Of a DNA stretch of 13,528 bases, positions 6,054 to 13,516 are shown piece after piece. Made by a program: the position numbers and the translations under genes. Location of the stretch: positions 1-13,528 of the forward strand of contig JAOZNS010000053.1 of the NCBI GenBank assembly GCA_029933635.1, written 5' to 3'. The notes under the pieces were generated by a model. That model had not been told where the DNA came from, did not search any database, and saw nothing but the letters and a program-made list of their open reading frames with translations. The DNA comes from Candidatus Zixiibacteriota bacterium (GTDB lineage Bacteria; Zixibacteria; MSB-5A5; SM1-73). Position 1 is the stretch's first letter, and every line of letters begins with the position of its first letter.

Positions 6054-9047
6054 TTAACAACATTTTGGCGGGGGACCTTCTCTATACAGGTAATTAATCA
6101 GATAGACTACATCCCCCAAGTCGACCACACCATCACAGTTGACATCTCCGACCTCCAGTGGATCCGGAGCAGGACCCTCTCTGTAAATGTAGCTTATTAA
6201 GTAAACAACATCACCAACATCTACCACCTCATCCCCATTGCAGTCACCACTGGGAAGGCAGTTTATAAGAACCGAGACGTTGTCAGAACCATAATTTGCA
6301 GTTGATAGGTCAAGATCACCGTCACCATCAAGGTCAGCAGCAAAGATCGAGTATGCATAGTCCCCGACCGAATAGACCGAATCGGGGGTGAAACCGCCAT
6401 CTCCATCATTCAAAAGAACTGAGACATCGCTGGAGAACTCACTTGAAACTGACAGGTCAAGGTCAAAATCGCCATCAACATCTCCGGCAAAAACCGACCA
6501 GGGACCACTTCCGGCCGGATAGGTTGAGTGGGTGCCAAAGGTGCCATCCCCGTTGTTTAATAGAATCGAGACGTTATTAGAATAACAATTAGCAGTCTGC
6601 AGATCAAGATCACCGTCAGTATCAAGATCTGCGGCAAAAACTGACAAGGGAAGATCACCTACTTGATAGAAAGAAGAAAACGTGAAGGTGCCATCCCCAT
6701 TGTTCAAAAGAACTGCGGCATCGTAAGAACCATAATTGGAAGTCGCAAGGTCAAGATCACCATCACCATCCACATCCGCTGCAAAAACCGATACAGGCAT
6801 TGTCCCCTCACCAACTGGATATGCGGATTGGGGTCCGAAAGTACCATTTCCATCGTTCATTAAGACAGACACATTGTCGGACATAATGTTTGCAGTTGCT
6901 AAGTCCGGATCGCCATCACCATCAAGGTCGGCAGAAACCACACAAGCAGGGTTGTCATAGATTGGATAGACCGATGGGGAAGCAAAGGTCCCATCTCCAT
7001 TGTTGAATAAAACCGAGATGTTGCTTTCATACATATTTGCAGTTATGAGGTCTAAGTCTCCATCACCATCAAGATCTGAAGCAAAGACCGACCACGGTTC
7101 CTCACCCACTGGATAGATCGAATGAGAGGCAAAGGTGCCGTCCCCATTGTTCAAAAGAACCGAGACGTTGTTGGAATGAGAATTGGCGGTCATTAGGTCC
7201 GGGTATCCATCCCCATCCAGATCAGCAGCAAAAATTGACCAAGGACCTTCACCGACCGCGTAAACCGAATCGTGAGTGAAGGTGCCTGGACTTTCATTGC
7301 TGACTTCGGTGGTGAAGGACCAGACATAACTGCTATCCATAGGAAAGCCTCGAGCTGACTTGATGCCTGTGGTTAACGACACGGTTACCACTTCGCCAAC
7401 AGCAAAGTCATCAAATGGATCTAAGGTGGCAGTTTTTGTCTGGCTGTCATAGGTGATTGTGCCCTGGTGGACTCCCGTGGACCATGAGTTGACCACAAAG
7501 GTGGAGTCGTTGATGGTGCTCTCATCCATGGGGATGTTGAAAGCCACCGATATGTTGGTTGAAGTCGATACGTTCAGCTCATTCTGAGCTGGGGAGGTGG
7601 AAACAATTTTGGGGATGCTATCCAAGGGAACGCCGCCGGAGATACAATAAACCCTGCCCCCTGATCCAGAAAGCATCTGGGTTCCTGCCAGAGCATCCGG
7701 CACACCGTCTCCACTCACATCGGGAAGACCCCTCACCGTGAGGAGCCGATTCCCGGTATAATAGGTCCACAGGGTGTCACATGCTCTCAGATCAACGCAG
7801 TAGACCCTATAGTCAAATGATCCACCCAAAGCCTCTGGATAACCATCTCCATTTACGTCACCTATCGCGTCCACAGACCAAACATCGCCTCCGTTTAACG
7901 TTCCTGCGGGATAACTACAGATTTGAGTTCCATCTGCACCGGAGACGCATATTATGGCATTTTTCCATGAGCCGATTAAAACATCCTGAATTCCATCGTC
8001 ATCAACGTCCTCGATGGGCACAACCTTCATCACATACTGATATGCGCCCACAAAATAGCTCCAGATATCCGATCCGTCCGCTCCGCTTCTGCAATAGACA
8101 TATCCGTCCCACACTCCGGCTAAAGCGTCCTGGATGCCATCACCGTTTACATCCTCGATGGCGGAGACGTCATGAACCGACGCTCCAAAATGGTGTTGCC
8201 ATAATACGGTAGCTGTTCCCGAGGAGGCACCTGACACACAGATGATTCGATCATCGTAGGTGTCTCCTGCACCGATTAAAGCATCATTTTTTCCATCTGC
8301 GTTCACGTCGGCAATCTCTGCCACGGCGAAGACCGCATCGTTTGCCTGAAACTTCCAGATGAGACTGCCGTTGGTCCCATCCACGCAATAGGCAGCGTCC
8401 GCATCTGAACCCGCGCCAAATATAACCTCAGGCACGTCATCCCCATTTAGATCTTCTATGGAACAGATGCTGTAAATCCAGCCAGAAGGAGGATTGGCAT
8501 AGGTATCATAAGACCATATCATATCCCCGGTCTGACCATCGATGGCGTAGGCGGTTCGCCCGCCCCAGGCAGTGCCCAAAAGGGCATCGGGGTGACCATC
8601 TCCGTTCAAATCATCAGCATAGGAAACGCACTGATCCCCATATCCACCGCTGTTGCTGGGTCCTCCTGGAGGACGGCAGGACCAGATAACTGAACCATAT
8701 CCCGGACTGTTACCTTTGATGCAATAGAAATGATCCTGTTGAGGAGCTCCAGCATCATAGGTCTCCACCAAAACATCAGGAAGACCGTCTTCATCTACAT
8801 CCACAAATCTAGAGACGCACTCCACATTTTCGATTCCCTGAAACCACCAGATCAGATCCCCTCCATCTTTCGATCCATCCTTAACCATGGGAGTGGGCAT
8901 CTGTTGAAAAGATTCACATTGACACAAGCGCTTCTGGATGATCTGCCAGTCCCTATCCTTGTTTATCCAACCCCCAAAAGCTTTTGCATCTACCAAAAGC
9001 AACAGGATGCAGAGAATCGGGAGAAAGACTTTTAGCCATTTGACCAT
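6054..9047 (-). CDS. Exported FG-GAP/VCBS double beta-propeller protein with Ig-like and dockerin domains
   Basis: This 997-residue protein has a signal peptide (VKWLKVFLPILCILLLL, cleavage likely after AKA near residue 23). Residues 80-475 hold eight units that join an FG-GAP calcium loop (DVNGDGIQDALAG type) to a PQQ-like strand (VYC.DG..G..IWSY). An Ig-like Big_5-type domain follows (about 480-582). Seven FG-GAP/VCBS repeats of 49 residues with DLDGDGDLDL loops come next (about 590-930), then a dockerin doublet (934-997) with tail GPPPKCC. Both repeat blocks suggest calcium-bound propellers on the cell surface, likely for adhesion or protein binding. I start at the ATG at 9047, because AGGAGG (9056-9061) lies 8 bp upstream. 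A GTG at 9056 would overlap that ribosome site. No enzyme motif was found, so the ligand is unknown. Confidence 0.88.
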   Translation of the reverse strand: MVKWLKVFLPILCILLLLVDAKAFGGWINKDRDWQIIQKRLCQCESFQQMPTPMVKDGSKDGGDLIWWFQGIENVECVSRFVDVDEDGLPDVLVETYDAGAPQQDHFYCIKGNSPGYGSVIWSCRPPGGPSNSGGYGDQCVSYADDLNGDGHPDALLGTAWGGRTAYAIDGQTGDMIWSYDTYANPPSGWIYSICSIEDLNGDDVPEVIFGAGSDADAAYCVDGTNGSLIWKFQANDAVFAVAEIADVNADGKNDALIGAGDTYDDRIICVSGASSGTATVLWQHHFGASVHDVSAIEDVNGDGIQDALAGVWDGYVYCRSGADGSDIWSYFVGAYQYVMKVVPIEDVDDDGIQDVLIGSWKNAIICVSGADGTQICSYPAGTLNGGDVWSVDAIGDVNGDGYPEALGGSFDYRVYCVDLRACDTLWTYYTGNRLLTVRGLPDVSGDGVPDALAGTQMLSGSGGRVYCISGGVPLDSIPKIVSTSPAQNELNVSTSTNISVAFNIPMDESTINDSTFVVNSWSTGVHQGTITYDSQTKTATLDPFDDFAVGEVVTVSLTTGIKSARGFPMDSSYVWSFTTEVSNESPGTFTHDSVYAVGEGPWSIFAADLDGDGYPDLMTANSHSNNVSVLLNNGDGTFASHSIYPVGEEPWSVFASDLDGDGDLDLITANMYESNISVLFNNGDGTFASPSVYPIYDNPACVVSADLDGDGDPDLATANIMSDNVSVLMNDGNGTFGPQSAYPVGEGTMPVSVFAADVDGDGDLDLATSNYGSYDAAVLLNNGDGTFTFSSFYQVGDLPLSVFAADLDTDGDLDLQTANCYSNNVSILLNNGDGTFGTHSTYPAGSGPWSVFAGDVDGDFDLDLSVSSEFSSDVSVLLNDGDGGFTPDSVYSVGDYAYSIFAADLDGDGDLDLSTANYGSDNVSVLINCLPSGDCNGDEVVDVGDVVYLISYIYREGPAPDPLEVGDVNCDGVVDLGDVVYLINYLYREGPPPKCC
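6260..7289 (-). repeat. Tandem 147-bp coding repeat array (seven copies)
   Basis: Seven imperfect copies of a 49-codon unit encode the VCBS/FG-GAP repeats. The calcium loops recur every 49 residues, except one unit of 51 with a two-residue insertion (GEGTMPVS region). Similarity is visible in the DNA (for example repeated ccatcaccatcaagatc-like stretches), which implies fairly recent expansion or gene conversion. The array should be prone to copy-number change. Confidence 0.8.
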
Positions 9048-9061
9048 CAGGTTCACCTCCT

Positions 9062-9681
9062 ATAAAAAGAGAAATTATGATTTATTTTAGGTTTTTTAAA
9101 AACACCCCAAAAAGGCAATTTTATCAGCCTCTTCCAATTTTAAACTTAGCACAATTTTTGAATTTGTCAACAGAAATTCTGAAAAACGGTTTAAGGATGG
9201 ATGACAAAAATAACGGGGGGCTGTCAAAACCTTTAAATTAAAGTTGAGAAAAAAAGTCGCAATTGTTTATGAAGGAAAAGAGATTGGCATAAAACTTCAT
9301 CGATGATCGATTTCAAGCAGGTGTGGGGCAAAGACGGGAGCAAAATTTATCAAGTAAAAAGGCCTTTTTCCCGGGACGGGAAACAGATCTAAAGATCACT
9401 TTCACAAAGTGGTTAAGGTCGTAGATTTGAGTTTTATGAATAAATTGAGGAAGCCCTGTTTTGAGCTATTTTGAGCAGATATTTATTGATCCTATGGTTT
9501 TAATTAAGATGATAAAGCAATACCTTGGGATACCCAAAACTTTTTAAAGTTCTTCGGGGTAGTCCTCCAAATGTGGCTGAGGTTTTAATTTAATGGGAGG
9601 AATGGGATAAGAGGATCGCTTTCACTTTAAGAAATAGTATTGGAGGGAACTGATAAGCTTTGCTTTTAAGTTAGCAATTAT
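9062..9681. other. Long non-coding spacer with overlapping palindromes
   Basis: This AT-rich spacer of about 620 bp lies between the S8 peptidase and VCBS genes. No open frame with a credible start and ribosome site was seen on either strand. It holds a candidate promoter (9143-9170), a perfect 14-bp palindrome AAAAAGGCCTTTTT (9356-9369) overlapping the hairpin TTTCCCG-GGA-CGGGAAA (9367-9383), and the small inverted repeat CACTTT-CAC-AAAGTG near 9397-9411. The motif GATC[A/G]CTTTCAC occurs twice, near 9395 and 9615. Function is unknown; it may hold regulatory sites or the remains of a lost element. Confidence 0.4.
9143..9170 (-). promoter_or_regulatory. Candidate promoter of the VCBS protein gene
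   Basis: On the - strand a perfect -35 box TTGACA (9165-9170) is followed after 16 bp by TAAGTT (9143-9148). This -10 is weak but is preceded by TGC, an extended -10 motif. The start would be near 9136, leaving a leader of about 90 nt. If real, the gene has its own promoter within the 625-bp spacer. Confidence 0.4.
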
Positions 9682-11265
9682 CTATGGCTCCACGCACCCT
9701 CGCTTTAATGGGGGTCCGGTGCGATAAAGATAATTGATCAGGTAGACCACATCCCCCATACCAATGATGCAGTCGCCGTTGGGATCACCGGCTGAGGGAG
9801 GATCAGGAAGGGGACCGTCCCGGTACAGGTAACTGATGAGGAAGACCAAATCTCCCATGTTGACGATGCCATCGCCGTTTGCATCCCCATAAACATAGGT
9901 ATACTCAGATGCCAGGACCAGAGAATTATAGCAATTTATTCGTCCATGACCCAGCTCGAAACTTTTGCCCGTTTCAATGTAATACATGTAGTCCCCCACC
10001 TGATCCGCACCCTCCTCGATAATCTCCCTCAGCTCATAAGCATTGAAATTTGGCTCTATGGAGAGCAAAAGGGAAGCCAATCCGGTTACCATACCGCAGG
10101 ACATGGAGGTGCCTGCCATGTAGCCATAAGTTTGAGTGAGAAAATATGGCGGATCGTTGAGCGTGACCGGGTAATTGGGAGTGGTGGAAAAGATGTCATT
10201 CTCATCCCAAGGGGTCCCCTGTCCCCCGGGGGCAGCTACAGTTATTGAAGGACCATAATTGGAATAATCGGCCAACTGATCATCACAGGTGGTGGCTGAC
10301 ACGGCTACAACGTTGGTATAGGTATCCGCATAGTGGGCCGGATACAAGACCGAATCACCATATCCGTTTCCCGCCGCAGAGACCAAAAGCACGTTATTGC
10401 TGTCGGCATACCTGACCGCCTCTTCCTTGGTAAAGGATGCTATTCCCCCACCACTATAATTGATAACCCGAGCACCATAGTCTACCGCATGAAGGACCCC
10501 GTTTTTGAAGGTATTATGGGTACCAATACCCAGGCTATCAAATACCTGATCGATCAGGATGCGACAATTCCAGTCCACTCCTGCTATCCCGGTTTCGTTA
10601 TTGGTCATGGCCGCGATAATTCCCAGCACATGGGTCCCATGACCAAACCTGTCTCTCACCAGCTCCCCATCTCCCACAATGTCCTCACCCACTATATACC
10701 TGGTGGTATCCCACAGATCTGGATGGTAAAGGAAGTCCATCAACATGGGGAGGCCCGAATCTAAGATGGCTATCAAAATATTTGAGCTTCCAGGAGATAT
10801 ATCCCAAGCAGGCTGAGCATTGATATCTGCACCAACAGTCCCTCCGGGCGGAAACTGTCCATAGTTGTTTAAACTCCATTGGTATCCCTGCTGGAAGTAA
10901 TAATCATTGGGAGGATACATGGCTTCATCTATCAGATTGGGTTCAGCGAATTCAATCAAATGATTGGAATTCAGATTCTCTATCACCTTAAACAGGTCCA
11001 CGGAGGAAGGCACCACCAATTTCCCCATTCCTAACTGGTCAGGACCTTGTACCAATTTGGCTTTATTTTTTTTAAAAATTCCTTCAACATCGTTTAGCTT
11101 GGACCCCGGTTTCATCTTGAAGAGAATCTCCCCAGCCACGAACTCTACCTCTTTTCCCATCCAGGTCCCCTTCAGAATCCTTTTGCCGTTGAACCAAGCT
11201 GGATAAAGAGGTGACGTCAACAGGATCGTTCCCAACAAAACAAAAAATAGAACTTTAAGTTTCAT
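9682..11265 (-). CDS. Exported subtilisin-like serine peptidase (S8 family) with C-terminal dockerin
   Basis: This 527-residue protein has a signal peptide (MKLKVLFFVLLGTILLTS, cleavage near A23) and a propeptide region (about 40-115, GEILFKMKPGS start) of the kind that inhibits and folds subtilases. The catalytic domain (about 130-450) has the full triad: D169 in AILDSG, H209 in GHGTH and S387 in GTSMS, with oxyanion N300 in SAAGN. It should be an active extracellular endopeptidase. The serine motif reads GTSMSCGMVTG, where most relatives have GTSMAAPHVAG, so the Pro-His pair is replaced. Residues 460-527 form the dockerin doublet. Its second loop (D494) has Cys at position 6 and Gly502 where Asp or Asn normally sits, so calcium binding there may be weak. 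A GGAGG ribosome site lies 4 bp before the ATG. Confidence 0.95.
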   Translation of the reverse strand: MKLKVLFFVLLGTILLTSPLYPAWFNGKRILKGTWMGKEVEFVAGEILFKMKPGSKLNDVEGIFKKNKAKLVQGPDQLGMGKLVVPSSVDLFKVIENLNSNHLIEFAEPNLIDEAMYPPNDYYFQQGYQWSLNNYGQFPPGGTVGADINAQPAWDISPGSSNILIAILDSGLPMLMDFLYHPDLWDTTRYIVGEDIVGDGELVRDRFGHGTHVLGIIAAMTNNETGIAGVDWNCRILIDQVFDSLGIGTHNTFKNGVLHAVDYGARVINYSGGGIASFTKEEAVRYADSNNVLLVSAAGNGYGDSVLYPAHYADTYTNVVAVSATTCDDQLADYSNYGPSITVAAPGGQGTPWDENDIFSTTPNYPVTLNDPPYFLTQTYGYMAGTSMSCGMVTGLASLLLSIEPNFNAYELREIIEEGADQVGDYMYYIETGKSFELGHGRINCYNSLVLASEYTYVYGDANGDGIVNMGDLVFLISYLYRDGPLPDPPSAGDPNGDCIIGMGDVVYLINYLYRTGPPLKRGCVEP

Positions 11266-11297
11266 AGCCCCTCCAGTTCAGGCAGATTTTATCCTCT

Positions 11298-11326
11298 AAT
11301 ATAATTAAACGTCATCTGAGTTGAAA
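11298..11326 (-). promoter_or_regulatory. Weak candidate promoter of the S8 peptidase gene
   Basis: On the - strand the -10 box TATATT (11298-11303, 5 of 6 matches) lies about 32 bp before the peptidase start codon. The matching -35 box at 17 bp spacing is poor (TTTCAA, 11321-11326). The rest of the 266-bp spacer 11266-11531 shows an AT inverted repeat GTTTTT-TG-AAAAAC (near 11384-11397) but no clear terminator for the upstream gene. Confidence 0.25.
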
Positions 11327-11531
11327 AAATGAAGGGGGATGCCAAAAAATTCTTTCCCTTCTCTAAGTCACGCTCGTCCTCAGGTTTTTTGAAAAACTCC
11401 CTTATTAATCTAAACCCAACCTGTCATCTGGTCTCAGGACAAATACCAATGTTACTTTAAGCAGGCATTCCCAGATGCTTCACTTTTGAAATTACCAATA
11501 TTGACCCTTTCATTGATACAAACATGGTCTT

Positions 11532-13025
11532 TTACGCGCACCCTATCCCGGGTGGAGGACCTTCCCTGTAAAGATAGTTTATGAGATAGATCACGTCTGC
11601 AACATCCACCGAACAATCTGCATTGGGATCACCATATCGGAACGGTTCGGGCGCAGGACCTCCTTTAAAAAGATAATTTATCAAAAATACTATGTCGGCA
11701 ACATTTATCTCACCGTCCCCATTCACATCTCCAGTGTGATCGCTCATAAATCTGGAAAGCTTAAGTGTCGGATCGCCCAACAGGGTCATTCCGTAAAACC
11801 AAGGGCGGGACCAATCTCCAGCACAGCTCTCCATATCATTGATGCACCAGAAAAGAAAAGCATCCCCGAAACTTGCCCCATCTCCTAAGGGTTGATAAAA
11901 ATCATAAAAACACAGCATGCTACCTGTTTTGGTGGAGCCGGCCGACAAAAGTCCATAGGTGCTTTGAAAGATATACCAATCTCCCATGTCGTCCTCTTCC
12001 ACATATCGACAGTTTGAACAGGCAAAAAGATTATAGAAAAGGACCTGAACGTCAATTTCCTCTATCTCGTAGTTGTGAAAAAGTGAGTAATCGTAAGGCC
12101 CGGTTCCCCAATAAAGATAATGAGCCCAGGGGGATGAATGGGAGCAAATAAGCAGGCTCTCATATCGATTGTTGGAGCTTTCTCTAACCCTCTGCATATA
12201 GTCTTCCCGGGTGGTTTCATAAGGATCTATGACCGCATCGGTTACCGGATAGGCTAAAGCCACATCATCCTCCCATCCATACATACACCAATCATTATCT
12301 ATATAAGCCAATGCTTTATCTGAAAGTGTAAACTCTCCGGTTCGATATCGATGATTTTTGTCCAGATAGTTCTCCATCATGGAGACCTCAGAGGCACCGT
12401 GCTGGGTGAGGTTAAAAGCACAAAGCCTTCCCACCCAGATATCTGCCTCCATATCCCAATCTCCATCCAGATGGTCATCATATAAACCGTCAAAATCAAC
12501 ATCGATCCATAGACCATCTAAATCCATGAAGAAAAGATCGATGGGAAACTCCACATGTGAGCCACCCCACTCAGGTGGCTCGGTCATCTCATACCAAGCG
12601 ACAGGAAGATCTCCGATCAATATGGCACCCGCAATGTTTCGCTCATTCCATTCTGAAATCAAGATTTTCTTTAAAGCCACCTCATCTCCATTATTCAGAG
12701 CCGTATAAACGTTGGGGCTGTAACCTTCGTTCTCCAGATCAGCAACAAACACCGAAAATGAACTCTGGATGGAGGGGTACAAAAGATCGTTGATCACTAT
12801 GCAGATAGGTGTATCTCCTTTATGGCTTGAATATATGCGGGCAGGATTAAACTCCGAGGCAAACTTTCGCCTGCTCATATACTCCTGATAGGTAATCGGA
12901 TTCTGATAGGGGTCCATCCAGCGAAGCAAATTTATGTTCCTGTAATCAAAATCAGACCGATCTTGAGCATAACTATTGATTGAAATCATCAGTAGTGCCA
13001 CCAAAACCATTAACACCCTTTTCAT
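11532..13025 (-). CDS. Exported gingipain-like (C25, clan CD) cysteine peptidase with C-terminal dockerin
   Basis: This 497-residue protein has a signal peptide (MKRVLMVLVALLMISINSYA, cleavage before Q21). The core (about 70-425) matches the caspase-fold C25 pattern. An Asp-rich segment runs to EADIWVGRL (193-201, like the PDIYVGR region of relatives), a hydrophobic strand leads into H296 (LLICSHS), a second strand leads into C336 (LFYNLFACSN), and LLGDPTLKL (415-423) closes the domain. H296 and C336 are the predicted dyad. His is followed by Ser instead of the usual Gly, so activity is likely but not certain. Residues 432-497 form the dockerin doublet with two complete EF-hand loops (D433, D466) and tail GPPPGIGCA. 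No long propeptide is visible. AAAGGAGA lies 6 bp before the ATG, and a good promoter lies about 180 bp upstream. Confidence 0.8.
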   Translation of the reverse strand: MKRVLMVLVALLMISINSYAQDRSDFDYRNINLLRWMDPYQNPITYQEYMSRRKFASEFNPARIYSSHKGDTPICIVINDLLYPSIQSSFSVFVADLENEGYSPNVYTALNNGDEVALKKILISEWNERNIAGAILIGDLPVAWYEMTEPPEWGGSHVEFPIDLFFMDLDGLWIDVDFDGLYDDHLDGDWDMEADIWVGRLCAFNLTQHGASEVSMMENYLDKNHRYRTGEFTLSDKALAYIDNDWCMYGWEDDVALAYPVTDAVIDPYETTREDYMQRVRESSNNRYESLLICSHSSPWAHYLYWGTGPYDYSLFHNYEIEEIDVQVLFYNLFACSNCRYVEEDDMGDWYIFQSTYGLLSAGSTKTGSMLCFYDFYQPLGDGASFGDAFLFWCINDMESCAGDWSRPWFYGMTLLGDPTLKLSRFMSDHTGDVNGDGEINVADIVFLINYLFKGGPAPEPFRYGDPNADCSVDVADVIYLINYLYREGPPPGIGCA

Positions 13026-13207
13026 TTGTGTCTCCTTTCAAGATCGTGGTCTTAAAAGGGTTCGGAAACTTTCACCTACTTTTTTTCTTAACTTTCAAGG
13101 TTAAAAGTAAATGGCTTTTTGAAAACTGACCAACTACCTTGGGCATAACCCGAAGGAAAGCTTTGCCGAGAGAGTTCTCCTCCTGCTACAAAATTCTAAC
13201 TATGAGT

Positions 13208-13235
13208 AATATAATAAACTATCATTTTTAGTCAA
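13208..13235 (-). promoter_or_regulatory. Candidate sigma70 promoter of the C25-like peptidase gene
   Basis: On the - strand, TTGACT (13230-13235) and TATATT (13208-13213, 5 of 6) are separated by 16 bp in very AT-rich DNA. The start would be near 13201, giving a leader of about 175 nt. It is the best promoter match upstream of the four-gene secreted cluster. Confidence 0.55.
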
Positions 13236-13274
13236 CCTCATTTTGGGCAAAACCTGTTCTGATTCGCGAAGCTT

Positions 13275-13300
13275 TAAGGGCAATTACTGAATTGTCCTTA
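13275..13300. repeat. 11-bp stem hairpin upstream of the peptidase promoter
   Basis: TAAGGGCAATT-ACTG-AATTGTCCTTA forms an 11-bp inverted repeat with one G-T pair and a 4-base loop. It lies about 40 bp upstream of the -35 box on the - strand. No T-run follows on either strand, so it is not a terminator. It could be a regulator-binding site or a small repeat. Confidence 0.45.
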
Positions 13301-13359
13301 CGATCTTGCTTGGAACGTTGGGCGCCAGGTTTCGGCAGAAGAAAACACTTTCAATTTTG

Positions 13360-13397
13360 AAAAAAAACAAAGCCATTGAGTTTTACCCCATTGGCTT
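13360..13397 (-). terminator. Intrinsic terminator downstream of tRNA-Arg
   Basis: Reading the - strand, AAGCCAATG and CAATGGCTT pair as a 9-bp stem with one T-T mismatch around a 10-base loop. TG and then eight T follow (13360-13367). It sits about 45 bp after the tRNA 3' end and separates tRNA transcription from the peptidase gene. Between it and the tRNA there is a short tandem of GAACCAT (13415-13428). Confidence 0.65.
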
Positions 13398-13441
13398 ATT
13401 TGTCTTTATGCCCTGAACCATGAACCATAAACCGATTTTAT

Positions 13442-13516
13442 TACCCCCGGCCCGACTCGAACGGGCGACCAATGGTTTAGGAAACCACTGCTCTATCCTG
13501 ACTGAGCTACGGGGGC
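13442..13516 (-). tRNA. tRNA-Arg, anticodon CCU
   Basis: The - strand folds into a complete 75-nt cloverleaf. It has a 7-bp acceptor stem (GCCCCCG with CGGGGGT, first pair G-U), D-stem GCTC/GAGC, anticodon stem GTGGT/ACCAT around loop TTCCTAA, a 5-base variable loop, and T-stem GCCCG/CGGGC around TTCGAGT. Anticodon CCT reads the arginine codon AGG, which is common in these genes. The discriminator is A. CCA is not encoded, so it must be added by nucleotidyltransferase. Confidence 0.96.

Noticed and set aside
6260..7289. The regular repeats as a CRISPR array or non-coding satellite
   Set aside because: The unit is 147 bp, in frame, without unique spacers, and encodes VCBS/FG-GAP calcium loops.
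7781..8212. A 143-codon open frame on the + strand inside the VCBS gene, and similar frames at 10333-10764 (+) and 1858-2409 (-)
   Set aside because: They lie antisense to genes with clear domains, have low-complexity or unnatural composition (Arg/His-rich) and no family motif.
9048..9056. A GTG start at 9056 for the VCBS protein
   Set aside because: It overlaps the AGGAGG ribosome site, which is ideally spaced for the ATG at 9047.
10690..10780. A frameshift near the catalytic Asp of the S8 peptidase (the AILDSGLPMLMDFLYHPDL region)
   Set aside because: The insertion between the Asp motif and HPDL is in frame, and the rest of the domain reads through with all catalytic residues. It looks like a natural loop variant.
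3645..13025. A cellulosome gene cluster
   Set aside because: Dockerin modules are present but there is no cohesin, scaffoldin, carbohydrate-binding module or glycoside hydrolase.
13442..13516. The tRNA-Arg as an attachment site of an integrated element
   Set aside because: No integrase, and no second copy of the tRNA 3' end was noticed in the window; the secreted cluster alone is not proof of integration.
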